From Geodermatophilus sp. DF01-2 (GTDB lineage Bacteria; Actinomycetota; Actinomycetes; Mycobacteriales; Geodermatophilaceae): a stretch of DNA of 64,000 nucleotides. Below, in pieces: positions 43,747 to 52,764 of this stretch (its first letter is position 1; the number at the start of each line of letters is the position of its first letter). The notes below the pieces were generated by a model. The model worked only from the letters and a program-made list of their open reading frames with translations, did not search any database and was not told the DNA's origin. The DNA is taken from positions 1-64,000 of the forward strand of contig NZ_SPQN01000006.1 of the NCBI RefSeq assembly GCF_004571065.1, in the 5' to 3' direction. The position numbers were made by a program, and so were the translations under genes.

Positions 43747-44891
43747 TTCGCGGCCCCCCGGAGGAGTTGCCTGGCGATGATGACCCGCTGCACCTCGCTG
43801 GTGCCCTCGTAGAGGCGGAACAGCCGGGCGTCGCGGTAGAAGCGCTCCACCGGGACCGAGCGCATGTAGCCGAGGCCGCCGTGCACCTGCACCGCGCGGT
43901 CGGCAACCCGGTCCACCATCTCGGTGCAGAAGAGCTTGCAGCTCGACGGCGCCAGCCGCTGGTCCGTGCCGTCGTCGTAGGTGCGCGCCGCCTCCATGAC
44001 CATGGCGCGCCCCGCGTAGGTCTCGGTCTGCGAGTCGGCCAGCATCGCCTGCACCAGCTGGAACTCCGCGATCGGCCGCCCACCCTGCTTGGTCGTGGCG
44101 GCGTACGTGACGCTCTCGTCGACCAGCCGCTGGGCCAGCCCGACGCACAGCGCGGCGATGTGGAGCCGCCCTTTGGCCAGCGAGCGCATCGCCGCACCGA
44201 ACCCCGCGCCTTCGACCCCGCCGACGAGGTCCTCGGCCGATACCCGGACGTCGTCGAAGAAGACCTCTGCGGTGACCGCGCCGCGCTGGCCCATCTTGGC
44301 ATCCTTCGGCCCGATCGTGACGCCGTCGGCCCGGGCGTCGACCGCGAGGACCGAGATCCCTTGGGTGCCCTGCGTGGCCTCGCCGGTGCGCGCGAAGACC
44401 ATGAACAGGTCCGCGTCGGGTGCGTTGGTGATGAACCGCTTCTGACCGTTGACCACGTAGTGGTCGCCGTCGCGGACCGCCCGGGTGCGCAGACCGCTCG
44501 GGTCGGACCCGGCCTCAGGCTCGGTGAGGGCGAACGACGCCACGAGCTCCCCGGCCGCGAGCCGGGGGAGGTAGCGCTGCTTCTGCTCCTCGGTGCCGAA
44601 GTTGACCAGCACCTGGCCGGCGATCCCGTTGTTGGTGCCGAACATGGAGCGGAAGGACGGGGTGGTCCAGCCCAGCTCCATGGCCAGCCGGACCTCCTCC
44701 TGCATGGACAGGCCCATGCCGCCGTGCTCCTCGGGGATCGCGTAGCCGAACAGCCCCATGTCCGCGGCCTGCTTGCGGAGCCGGTCGGGGATCCTGTCGG
44801 TCTCCTCGATCTCGTCCTCGGCGGGCACCACCTCGCGGCGGACGAAGGTGCGGACGGCGCCGAGGACGGCCTCGAAGTCTTCGTTGTCCAT
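43743..44891 (-). CDS. Acyl-CoA dehydrogenase
   Basis: A 382-residue acyl-CoA dehydrogenase with full family motifs: GYAIPEEHGGMGLS, FALTEPEAGSDPSG, VVNGQKRFITNAP, the QLVQAMLADSQTETYAGRA helix, and VHGGLGYMRSVPVERFYRD with RLYEGTSEVQRVIIAR at the C-terminus. Standard homotetrameric type. ATG with an AGGAGACC ribosome site 38 bases after the CoA-transferase gene. Works with the family III CoA-transferase and crotonase on an unidentified acid. Confidence 0.9.
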   Translation of the reverse strand: MDNEDFEAVLGAVRTFVRREVVPAEDEIEETDRIPDRLRKQAADMGLFGYAIPEEHGGMGLSMQEEVRLAMELGWTTPSFRSMFGTNNGIAGQVLVNFGTEEQKQRYLPRLAAGELVASFALTEPEAGSDPSGLRTRAVRDGDHYVVNGQKRFITNAPDADLFMVFARTGEATQGTQGISVLAVDARADGVTIGPKDAKMGQRGAVTAEVFFDDVRVSAEDLVGGVEGAGFGAAMRSLAKGRLHIAALCVGLAQRLVDESVTYAATTKQGGRPIAEFQLVQAMLADSQTETYAGRAMVMEAARTYDDGTDQRLAPSSCKLFCTEMVDRVADRAVQVHGGLGYMRSVPVERFYRDARLFRLYEGTSEVQRVIIARQLLRGAAK

Positions 44892-44929
44892 GGTCGGTCT
44901 CCTGGGTCGAGAAGTCGGTCGGAGGCGGA

Positions 44930-46177
44930 TCAGGCAGAGGGTGCGGGCCGGGCGTCGAGAGGCTCGGCCGGTACCGGGCGGCCGGCCGCGCCGGTGGCGC
45001 AGAGGTGCTCGATGTCGGCGGCGGTGTAGCCGAGCTCGGACAGCACCCCGTGCGTGTGCTCACCGAGGTCCGGGATGCCGCCCATGGCCAGCTCCACGTC
45101 GGAGAAGGTCATCGGCGGCAGGATGGCGCGGACCGGGCCGGCGGGAGTGCCCACCTCGCGCCACCGGTCGCGGGCGCGCAGCTGGGGGTGCTCGATCAGC
45201 CCCTGCATGTCGTTGAGCTGCGCCGCGGGCACCCCCGCCTCGGCCAGGCGCGCGTCGAGGTCGGCCGTCGACCACCTCCGGGTCTCGTTCGCAACCGCCT
45301 CGTCGCACTCGCCGCGGTTGGCCACCCGCAGGACGTTGGTGCGCAGCCGGGGGTGCTCGGCCAGGTCGGGTCGGTCGAACACGTCGACGACGAGCCGCTG
45401 CCACCCCCGGTCGTTCTGCACTCCGATGAGGATCTGCCCGTCCCGGGTGGGATAGGCGTCGTAGGGCGCGATCGAGGCGTGGCTCAGGCCCATGCGCGGG
45501 AGCTGCCGCCCGGCGTACATCTGCATGTACATCGGGTGGCCGAGCCACTCGGCGGTGGCGTCGAACATCGACACGTCGACCGTGGCGCCCTCACCGGTCC
45601 GCTCCCGGCGGAACAGCGCGGCCAGCACGGAGTTGGTGGCGTAGAGGCCGGCGGCGATGTCGGCGCTGGGCACGCCGGTCTTGGTGGCGGCGTCCGGGGT
45701 GCCGGTGATCGAGACCAGGCCCGACTCCGCCTGGATCAGCATGTCGTAGGCCTTGCGGTCGCGCCGGGGGCCGTCGGTCCCGTAGCCGGAGATGTTCACG
45801 ACCACGAGGCGGGGATGTGCGGCCCGCAGGGTCTCGGCGTCGAACCCGAGGCGGGCGGCCGCCCCGGGTGCGGAGTTCTGCAGGAAGACGTCGGCGCGGG
45901 CGACGAGCGCCCGGGCCACCGCCAGGCCCTCGTCGGTCTTGAGGTCGAGGGCGACGGACTCCTTGCCCCGGTTCAGCCAGACGAAGTGCGAGGCGAGCCC
46001 GTGGACGGCGCCGTCGTAGTTGCGGGCGAAGTCGCCCTCGCCCACACGTTCGATCTTGATGACGCGGGCGCCGAGGTCGCCCAGGTGGCGGGTGGCCAGC
46101 GGAGCGGCCACGGCCTGCTCGAGCGCCACCACGGTGACCCCGGCCAAGGGGAGGGGCGGCGGTGGAACGGCGGTCAT
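44930..46177 (-). CDS. Family III (CaiB/BaiF) CoA-transferase
   Basis: A 415-residue CoA-transferase that activates a carboxylic acid by CoA exchange. The N-terminus GVTVVALEQAVAAPLATRHLGDLGARVIKIE is the classic start, with FVWLNRGKESVALDLK after it. KAYDMLIQAESGLVSITG holds the probable catalytic Asp, and PSADIAAGLYATNSVLAALF follows. First gene of the operon with acyl-CoA dehydrogenase and crotonase; divergent from a LysR regulator. ATG before TAVPPPPL. Confidence 0.88.
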   Translation of the reverse strand: MTAVPPPPLPLAGVTVVALEQAVAAPLATRHLGDLGARVIKIERVGEGDFARNYDGAVHGLASHFVWLNRGKESVALDLKTDEGLAVARALVARADVFLQNSAPGAAARLGFDAETLRAAHPRLVVVNISGYGTDGPRRDRKAYDMLIQAESGLVSITGTPDAATKTGVPSADIAAGLYATNSVLAALFRRERTGEGATVDVSMFDATAEWLGHPMYMQMYAGRQLPRMGLSHASIAPYDAYPTRDGQILIGVQNDRGWQRLVVDVFDRPDLAEHPRLRTNVLRVANRGECDEAVANETRRWSTADLDARLAEAGVPAAQLNDMQGLIEHPQLRARDRWREVGTPAGPVRAILPPMTFSDVELAMGGIPDLGEHTHGVLSELGYTAADIEHLCATGAAGRPVPAEPLDARPAPSA

Positions 46178-46197
46178 GGCCTCAACATGGCGGACCG

Positions 46198-46214
46198 ATT
46201 GCGCGAAGTCCAAT
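46198..46214. promoter_or_regulatory. LysR-type binding site
   Basis: ATTG-N9-CAAT, containing the T-N11-A core of LysR boxes, in the 82-base gap between the divergent CoA-transferase and LysR genes. A second AATCG lies just beyond. Consistent with the LysR protein controlling the catabolic operon. Confidence 0.55.
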
Positions 46215-46259
46215 ACCCAATCGCCGGCCGACTGATGCTCCGTCAGTTCATGATGCGGT

Positions 46260-47162
46260 ATGGATCTGCACCAGTTGGAGGCGTTTCTCGCCGTCGCCGA
46301 GGAGCTGCACTTCGGCCGCGCCGCCGAGCGGCTGCACATGGCCCAGCCGCCGTTGAGTCGGATGATCAAGCAACTGGAACGCGACCTGGGTGCCGTGCTC
46401 TTCGAGCGCACCACGCGCAGTGTCCGGCTGACCTCCGCGGGGGAGGCGCTGATCAAGCCGGCCCAGGAGGTCCTCGAGGGCTGCCGGCTGGTGCGCTCGG
46501 CGGTCCGGGGAGCGGGCCAGGGCGAGACCGGCCGGGTCCGGCTGGGCTTCGCGGGGCCGTCGTCCTACCTGCTGGTGGGCCAGCTCGCCCGCCTGGTACG
46601 GCAGCGTCAGCCCGGCATCGAGCTCAACCTGCAGAGCGTCACCTACGCCTACGAGGCGCTGCGGCTGGTGATCGAGGGATCGATGGACCTGGCCCTGGTG
46701 CGCTTCGCGGTGGAGCCCCCCGGCATCGCCTCCCGCGTCGTGGCCGAGGAGCACTACGTCCTCGTCGTTCCCGAGGGGCACCGGCTGGCCGGCCGGAGCG
46801 AGGTCAGCATGGCCGATTGCCGCGACGAGGCGTTCGTGGCACTGCCGGCCGATCCCGGCTCGAGCGTCCGCGACGCGTTCGTCCGGGCCTGCTACGAGGT
46901 CGGGTTCGCGCCCAACATCGTGCAGGTGGCGCCGGACTCGTGGACGGTGATGGCCCTGGTCGCCGCCGGGGTCGGCGTCACGTGGAGCATCGACACCGCA
47001 CTGGCCAACATGCGCACCGACGGCATCGTGGTCGTGCCGCTGGCGGAAGGGCGGGAGCCCTCGTATGCCCGCCTGGCGTGGCGGGCCAAGGACGACAACC
47101 CCGCGCTCCGGGAGGTCCTGCGGGCGTCGGAGGACGCGCTGCCCTCCCCGGCCGTGGACTAG
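46260..47162 (+). CDS. LysR family transcriptional regulator
   Basis: A 300-residue LysR regulator. The winged helix MDLHQLEAFLAVAEELHFGRAAERLHMAQPPLSRMIK.. occupies residues 1-60 and the effector-binding domain starts near 90 (GRVRLGFAGPSSYLLVGQL). The typical LTSAGEALI hinge is present. It diverges from the CoA-transferase operon and is its probable regulator. Its stop shares the palindrome CTAG with the stop of the convergent thioesterase gene. Confidence 0.92.
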   Translation: MDLHQLEAFLAVAEELHFGRAAERLHMAQPPLSRMIKQLERDLGAVLFERTTRSVRLTSAGEALIKPAQEVLEGCRLVRSAVRGAGQGETGRVRLGFAGPSSYLLVGQLARLVRQRQPGIELNLQSVTYAYEALRLVIEGSMDLALVRFAVEPPGIASRVVAEEHYVLVVPEGHRLAGRSEVSMADCRDEAFVALPADPGSSVRDAFVRACYEVGFAPNIVQVAPDSWTVMALVAAGVGVTWSIDTALANMRTDGIVVVPLAEGREPSYARLAWRAKDDNPALREVLRASEDALPSPAVD

Positions 47163-48055
47163 GCCAGCCGGACGAGCCCGAGCTGGCTGGCCGAGACGAC
47201 GTGGCGGCCCTCCCGGTCGAAGATCTCTCCCGTACCGAGGGTCCGACCGTGGGCCACCGCCTGGATCCGGCTGTCGAACTGGTGCCAGGCCGAGAAGTCG
47301 GGATGCCGGTGCCAGGTCAGCGTGTGCGTGAGGCTGAGGATGCGACTGCCGGGAGCGTGCCGGCGTGATCCGAGGGCGCGGAAGGCCCCCTCGAGGATGC
47401 TCATGTCGGTCACGTAGGCGACGACGGCGGCTCGGACCACCTCGTCGTCGGGCAGTTCCCCGGTCGTTCGCAACCACGCGGTCTGGTGGTCCTGCGGCGG
47501 CTCCACCACCTCGAGGTACGGCGGGACCGCAGCGTGCCGGAACGACACCGGGCGCTCCGTCCGCCACCACGCCGGCACCCGCTCGTCGTCCCCGAAGCGG
47601 TCGGCGAGCTCGGGCAGCTCCTCGGGTGGCGGGGCCGGGAGCGGCCGTGCCGGATGGTGCACCGGGAGGTCCTCCCGCGTCGTTCCCCACCGGGAGAGGG
47701 CGGTGAACCGCTCGGTCCCGTCCTGGGCCAGGAGGGTCGAGCGCCGGGTCGACATGGAGGCCGAGTCGGTGAGGCGCTCGACCCGCCAGTGCAGCGGCTC
47801 GTTCGTGGGGACGCCGGCGAGGAAGTCGGCCTGGAGGCTCAGTGCGCGGTGACCACCGGGCACGGTGCGTCCGGCCGCGGCGACGGCCTGGGCGAGCTGG
47901 AGTCCGCCGAAGACCCGGTCGGCGGGGTGCCGCTGCGGCCGGCCGAGGAAGTGATCGGCATCCGGGGCGCCCGGCTGGCGCTGCAGTGCGAGCAGATCGA
48001 GGAGCTGATCCAGGGTCACGGCGGCAGGGCGCGTCTGGCGAACGGGTGCGGACAC
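47159..48055 (-). CDS. tesB: Acyl-CoA thioesterase II (TesB-like)
   Basis: A 298-residue double-hotdog thioesterase that hydrolyses acyl-CoA to free acid and CoA. The N-terminal hotdog has RVFGGLQLAQAVAAAGRTV; the C-terminal one holds the catalytic Asp, Thr and Gln in TDMSILEGAF, LTHTLTWHR and VSASQLGLV, matching the triad of E. coli TesB. GTG start with an AAGGAG ribosome site. Convergent with the LysR gene. Confidence 0.9.
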   Translation of the reverse strand: MSAPVRQTRPAAVTLDQLLDLLALQRQPGAPDADHFLGRPQRHPADRVFGGLQLAQAVAAAGRTVPGGHRALSLQADFLAGVPTNEPLHWRVERLTDSASMSTRRSTLLAQDGTERFTALSRWGTTREDLPVHHPARPLPAPPPEELPELADRFGDDERVPAWWRTERPVSFRHAAVPPYLEVVEPPQDHQTAWLRTTGELPDDEVVRAAVVAYVTDMSILEGAFRALGSRRHAPGSRILSLTHTLTWHRHPDFSAWHQFDSRIQAVAHGRTLGTGEIFDREGRHVVSASQLGLVRLA

Positions 48056-48505
48056 GGGAGCTCCTTCGGCGGCCGGGTGCCGCAGATCCTAGTGATTGAT
48101 TCGGGACCGCTGTGCTTCGTGAATCGATTGATGCTGCTCGCTCAATAACCGTGCGTGCAGAAAGTATTGGACGTCGACCGTCGGCGCTGGGCACAGTGAT
48201 GACGACCACACCCGGGCGGCACGGGTCCACAGCGTTGCGCCGCACGCCGGACGCGAAGCGACGAGGAGCCCATGTCGCTGCCTTCGCCAGCCCCCCTGGC
48301 GGTCCACATCGCCCTGGCCACCCCGCCGGCCCCGGGCCGCCTTCCGGCACGGTCACGCGGAGGGCGACCCCTGTGCGGTTCTCCGGCCGGTCGCCGGTTC
48401 GGCGCCGGCCGCCATTCCTGGGCCGGCCGCCGCCCGCGAACCGGCACCTGCCCGGCCCACCCCCGACAGCCCCGACTCCGACGTCCCGACTGCATCTGGA
48501 GAACG
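48056..48505. promoter_or_regulatory. Long divergent regulatory region tesB/tctC
   Basis: About 450 bases. The tesB-proximal part is AT-richer and holds two GATTGAT repeats (48094-48100, 48126-48132), 32 bases apart, and a further CTCAAT, resembling clustered regulator half-sites. The tctC-proximal part contains an ATG at 48272 with a good GAGGAGCCC ribosome site that is in frame with tctC but encodes featureless Pro/Arg-rich sequence. No separate gene is convincing. Confidence 0.45.
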
Positions 48506-49480
48506 ATGAGATCCCTGCGTGCCCTCGCCGCCCTGCTCGTCGGCGTCTGCCTCGTCCTGGCCGGCTGCGGCCAGGACGAGGCAGACTCCGCCGCCGCCGG
48601 GGAGTACCCCTCGGAGCAGATCCGGCTCCTGGTGCCCTACACCGCCGGCGGCCCCACCGACATCGCCGCGCGGGCGCTCGCGGCCTACATGGAGGAGGAG
48701 CTCGGCACGTCGTTCATCGTGGAGAACCTGCCCGGCGCCTCCGGCGCCACCGCCTACCAGGAGCTCATCGCCTCGGAGGCCGACGGTCACACGCTCTCCA
48801 TGACGGCGTTGCCCACCGCGGTGCTCAACTACCTGATCAACGACGTCGGCTACACCCGCGAGGACTTCGCCCCGATCGGGGTCGCCACCCAGATCCCCTC
48901 GGCGATCCTCGTGCCCGGCGACAGCCCGTACCAGGACCTCGAGTCGCTGTTCGAGGCAGCCCGCGCCAATCCCGGCTCCGTCACGGTGGCCACCCCGGGA
49001 GCCACCAACACCCACGCCGCCGAGACCATGCGGATCACCGAGCTCTACGACGTGCCGCTGACCGTGGTCCCGTTCGAGGGCGGGTCCGAGGTCAAGACCG
49101 CACTGCTGGGCGGCAACGTGACGGCGGGCTTCACCAACGTGTCGCAGGACATGCTGCCGGCGCTCGAGTCGGGTGAGATCCGGGCCCTCGCCGTCGGCAC
49201 CGAGGAACGGCTGGACTACGTCGACGCCCCCACCTTCACGGAGCTGGGGTACCCGGAGCTCACCCAGAGCACCACGACGTTCGGCCTGATCGCGCCGGCC
49301 GGCACCCCCGAGGAGGCGATCCAGGAGCTCGAGGACGCCCTGCGCAGCGCGTCGGAGGACCCCGAGGTGGTGGAGGCGCTGGACCCGAACTACGTGCCGG
49401 AGGAGTTCATCGGCAGCGAGGGCCTCGAGGAGCTGTTCATCGACGTGGAGGAGACCTTCGGCGATGTCCTGGGGGGCTGA
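48506..49480 (+). CDS. Tripartite tricarboxylate transporter substrate-binding protein (TctC/Bug family)
   Basis: A 324-residue lipoprotein. Signal peptide ends LVLAGC (Cys near residue 21). The Bug fold follows: IRLLVPYTAGGPTDIAARALA at the N-terminus, VENLPGASGATAYQELIAS, ATPGATNTHAAETMRI, and the C-terminal GLIAPAGTPEEAIQ. Such proteins bind citrate-like or aromatic carboxylates and deliver them to TctAB membrane proteins, but no tctA or tctB is in the window, so it may use remote permeases or sense substrate. ATG with GGAGAACG ribosome site just before the signal peptide. Confidence 0.88.
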   Translation: MRSLRALAALLVGVCLVLAGCGQDEADSAAAGEYPSEQIRLLVPYTAGGPTDIAARALAAYMEEELGTSFIVENLPGASGATAYQELIASEADGHTLSMTALPTAVLNYLINDVGYTREDFAPIGVATQIPSAILVPGDSPYQDLESLFEAARANPGSVTVATPGATNTHAAETMRITELYDVPLTVVPFEGGSEVKTALLGGNVTAGFTNVSQDMLPALESGEIRALAVGTEERLDYVDAPTFTELGYPELTQSTTTFGLIAPAGTPEEAIQELEDALRSASEDPEVVEALDPNYVPEEFIGSEGLEELFIDVEETFGDVLGG

Positions 49481-49630
49481 GACGGCCCCGGCCGGCACAG
49501 CCGGCGGCGAGCGCGCCACGGGCGTTCGCCGGCACGGTGCAGCCCGGCGTACCCGCAGGGATCCGGACCGGTCGGCCGGTTCCCGGGTCGGCGCCCTGGT
49601 CGGCGCCGGGCCCGGGGGCGGGGGGCCGGC

Positions 49631-50557
49631 GTGGTGAAGCCGGTCAAGACCCGCGGCCTGGCCGATGCGATCGCGGAGTACGTCGAGGACGGGATGACCG
49701 TCGCCCTGGAGGGCTTCGGGCACCTCATCCCGTTCGCGGCGGGGCACGAGATCATCCGGCAGGGCCGTCGGGACCTGACGCTCTGCCGGATGACGCCGGA
49801 CCTCATCGCCGACCAGATGATCGCGGCGGGCACGGTGCGCAAGCTGGTGGCGAGCTTCTTCGCCAGCGGGTCCGCCGGCTCCCTGCACGAGGTGCGGCGG
49901 CGGATCGAGCGGCACGACCCCGAGCCGCTCGAGGTGGAGGAGTACAGCCACTACGGGATGTTCTGCCGCTACCAGGCGGCCGCCTCCGGGCTGCCGTTCT
50001 TCCCGCTGCGCTCGTACGCAGGCAGCGACCTGCCCGAGCTCAACCCGCAGATCCGGAAGGTCGAGGACCCCTACGGCGGCGCCCCGGTGCACGTGGTGCC
50101 GGCCCTGGCCCCCGACGTCACCGTGGTGCACGCCCAGCGGGCCGACCGCTACGGCAACGTCCAGATGTGGGGGATCGTGGGCGCGCAGCAGGAGGTTGTG
50201 TACGCCGCCCGACGGGCGATCGTCACGGTCGAGGAGATCGTCGACGAGGAGGTCGTGCGCTCCGATCCCAACCGGACGGTCATCCCGGCGCACGCGGTGG
50301 ACGCGGTCGTGCACTGCCCGGGCGGGGCGCACCCGTCCTACGTCCAGGGCTGCTACGACCGGGACAACGCCTTCTACCGGGACTGGACGCCGATCAGCAA
50401 GGAGCCCGCGCGGCTGCACGCCTGGCTGGCCGAGTGGGTGTACGGCGTGCCGGACCGGGCGGCCTACCTGGCCAAGCTCGGGGACCACTGGCCGGCCGCC
50501 GTCGCGGTCGGGGAGCGGCTCTCCCAGCCGGTCGACTACGGACGGAGGCTGGCGTGA
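49631..50557 (+). CDS. CoA-transferase subunit A (IpdA/glutaconate type)
   Basis: A 308-residue alpha subunit of a family I CoA-transferase or IpdAB-like hydrolase. It shows VEDGMTVALEGFGHLIPFAAGHEI near residue 20, LTLCRMTPDLIADQM, LPFFPLRSYAGSDLPE, RADRYGNVQMWG near 174 and CPGGAHPSYVQGCY near 235; the last resembles IpdA. Two GTG codons in a row start the gene. Its stop overlaps the subunit B start (GTGA). Preceded by a 150-base gap after tctC with nothing recognisable. Confidence 0.85.
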   Translation: MVKPVKTRGLADAIAEYVEDGMTVALEGFGHLIPFAAGHEIIRQGRRDLTLCRMTPDLIADQMIAAGTVRKLVASFFASGSAGSLHEVRRRIERHDPEPLEVEEYSHYGMFCRYQAAASGLPFFPLRSYAGSDLPELNPQIRKVEDPYGGAPVHVVPALAPDVTVVHAQRADRYGNVQMWGIVGAQQEVVYAARRAIVTVEEIVDEEVVRSDPNRTVIPAHAVDAVVHCPGGAHPSYVQGCYDRDNAFYRDWTPISKEPARLHAWLAEWVYGVPDRAAYLAKLGDHWPAAVAVGERLSQPVDYGRRLA

Positions 50558-51354
50558 CCGTCATCCCCACCAGCGAGCCCGACGACAGCGTCGCGGTGTC
50601 GAGCACGGAGTTCCTGGCGGCGGTCGCGGCCCGTGAGCTGGCCGGCAAGGGACGGGTCTTCGCCGGCGTGGGGCTGCCCACGCTGGCGGTGGACCTGGCC
50701 AAGCGCACGGTCAACCCGTTCCTCGAACTGGTCTACGAGTCCGGCGTCTGCGGAGCGCATCCGGAGGGGATGGCCGAGGGCATCGCCGACTCGGTGCTCG
50801 TGTCGGGCGCCGACGCCGTGGTGAGCATGCAGGCGCTGTTCGGCTACGTGCTGCAGCGCGGCAACGTCGACGTCGGCTTCCTGGGCGCCGCCCAGGTCGA
50901 CCGGCACGGCAGCCTCAACACCAGCGTGATCGGCGACTGGCACAAGCCCAAGGTGCGGCTGCCCGGCTCCGGCGGGGCGGCGGACATCATGCCGAACGCG
51001 GGGGAGTGCATCGTGGTGCTCCGCCGGCACGACCCCGGCGCACTCCCGGCGCAGCTGGACTTCTGCACCTCCCCGAGCCCGGTGCGTGCCCGGGCGTCCG
51101 ACCCGCGCGCGGTGCCCCCGGGCCACGGGGTGGCCACGGTGATCACGCCGCTGGGCGTGCTCCGACGGCCGGACAAGTTCGGCGAGCTGGAGCTCGCGCA
51201 GGTGCATCCGGGGGTCTCGGTGCAGCAGGTCCGCGAGAACACCGGCTGGGACCTGGCGGTCGCCCACGAGGTCACGGAGACGCCCCGACCCACCCGTGAG
51301 GACGTGCGGCTGCTGCGGGAGGAGATCGACACCGTCCGCCTCTACCTGCGGTGA
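50554..51354 (+). CDS. CoA-transferase subunit B (IpdB/glutaconate type)
   Basis: A 266-residue beta subunit partnering the previous gene. VFAGVGLPTLAVDLAKRTVNP near 35, LVYESGVCGAHPEG near 62 (the Glu may be catalytic), VDVGFLGAAQVDRHGSLNTS near 110, GSGGAADIMPNAGECIV near 145 and VVTP-like VITPLGVLRRPD near 195. GTG start overlaps the upstream stop. Together they probably activate a dicarboxylic or ring-derived acid taken up by TctC or the downstream MFS protein. Confidence 0.85.
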   Translation: MTVIPTSEPDDSVAVSSTEFLAAVAARELAGKGRVFAGVGLPTLAVDLAKRTVNPFLELVYESGVCGAHPEGMAEGIADSVLVSGADAVVSMQALFGYVLQRGNVDVGFLGAAQVDRHGSLNTSVIGDWHKPKVRLPGSGGAADIMPNAGECIVVLRRHDPGALPAQLDFCTSPSPVRARASDPRAVPPGHGVATVITPLGVLRRPDKFGELELAQVHPGVSVQQVRENTGWDLAVAHEVTETPRPTREDVRLLREEIDTVRLYLR

Positions 51355-51379
51355 GCGCCGGCCCGCGCCGGACGTCGAG

Positions 51380-52735
51380 GTGACGGCACCGGGCCGGCTG
51401 CCCTACGTCGTCCTGCTGAGCTGCACGACGCTCGGCACGCTGTCGAGCACGATCATCACCGCGCCGATCAACGCGATCGCCGCGGACCTGGACGCGTCGG
51501 CGCGGGAGATCGTCTTCGCGGTGAGCTCCTTCACGCTGGCGATGGTGCTCTTCGCCCCGCTGGCCGGCTGGCTCGGCGAACGGTTCGGCGCCCGGCACTT
51601 CCTGGCCGCCTCCCTGGTGCTGATGGCGCTCGCCGGTATCGGGGCGGCGTTGAGCCCCGACCTCTGGGTGCTCGTGCTGATGCGGGCTCTCCAGGGGGTG
51701 GCCTGCTCCGCCGTCCCGGCCGCGGTGCAGCAGACCCTCGGGGCCTTCTGGAGCCATCGGCGGGCCCGGGTGATGGCCGCCTGGGCGTCGGCCATCGGTG
51801 TGGGGCAGGCGCTCGGCCCGCCGTTGGGCGGTCTCGTCGCCGACCTGGCGGGCTGGCGGGCGGTCTTCGTGACCCACGCCGTGCTCAGCGGTTCGCTCGC
51901 GGTGCTGCTGACCCTGTTCGTGCCGGCCGTCCATCGCGGCCGGCCGCCGATGCACGTCGCGGGGATGCTGACGCTCGTCCTCGGGGTCGGCGGCCTGGTC
52001 GGCGGGCTGACCTGGGCCGGCCAGGGCGGCGCCGCCCTCGCCGCCGCGGCGGTGTCCGTCGCCGGCGCGGGCGCTCTCGCGGTGCACGCGCAGGTCGCCC
52101 GGCGCAATCCCCGGGCCCTGGTGGACCCGCGGCTGCTGGTGGAGAAGCGCTATCTGCGCAGCACCGCCTCGGCCGGGACCGTCATGGCGTGCCTCGGGGT
52201 GATGATCGTGGCCACGCCGCTCTACCTCGGCCGGCAGTTCGGCATGAGCCCGAGCCAGATCGGGCTGGTCACGCTGGCGCTCGCGGCGGCGATGGCGCTG
52301 TCGGCGCCGTTGTCGTCTCGCCTGGGTGACCGGATCACGCCGCGCCGGGTCCTGCACGTCGGCCTGGCCGGGCTGGCCGTCGGGCCGCTGGCGACGGCCG
52401 TGGTCCTGGCCGCGCCGACGCGGTCGGTGGCCGTCGGGGGAGCGGTGCTCCTCCTCGCGCTCACCGGGTGCGCGATCGGGGCGGTGCAGGCGGTGTCCGG
52501 CTTCGGCGTGATGCGGTCGCAGGCGGCCGCGCACGGCACCGCGCTCGGCATCCACAACATGATGCGGTTCGCCGGGCTCGCGGTCGGCTACGCCTGGGTG
52601 TCCCTGAGCTACCCGACCGGCCAGCTCGCCCTGGTGTACGGCGGGCCGACCCTGCTGGCGGGCAGCACGCTGGCCCTGGTCCTGATCGGCCCGCCCGCGG
52701 CGCCGCTGCCCGGCGACGAGATCGCGCTGGCGTGA
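51380..52735 (+). CDS. MFS transporter (DHA2-like)
   Basis: A 451-residue major facilitator, with 12 to 14 helices. APINAIAADLDASAREIVFAVSSFTL and GWLGERFGARHFL (loop 2-3 motif) are typical of EmrB/QacA relatives. Follows the CoA-transferase pair by 25 bases, so probably co-transcribed; in that setting it may import the pathway substrate. GTG start. Convergent with the GntR gene. Confidence 0.82.
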   Translation: MTAPGRLPYVVLLSCTTLGTLSSTIITAPINAIAADLDASAREIVFAVSSFTLAMVLFAPLAGWLGERFGARHFLAASLVLMALAGIGAALSPDLWVLVLMRALQGVACSAVPAAVQQTLGAFWSHRRARVMAAWASAIGVGQALGPPLGGLVADLAGWRAVFVTHAVLSGSLAVLLTLFVPAVHRGRPPMHVAGMLTLVLGVGGLVGGLTWAGQGGAALAAAAVSVAGAGALAVHAQVARRNPRALVDPRLLVEKRYLRSTASAGTVMACLGVMIVATPLYLGRQFGMSPSQIGLVTLALAAAMALSAPLSSRLGDRITPRRVLHVGLAGLAVGPLATAVVLAAPTRSVAVGGAVLLLALTGCAIGAVQAVSGFGVMRSQAAAHGTALGIHNMMRFAGLAVGYAWVSLSYPTGQLALVYGGPTLLAGSTLALVLIGPPAAPLPGDEIALA

Positions 52736-52764
52736 GGAGCGGCCGGTCGCGGACGCGCCCGTGG

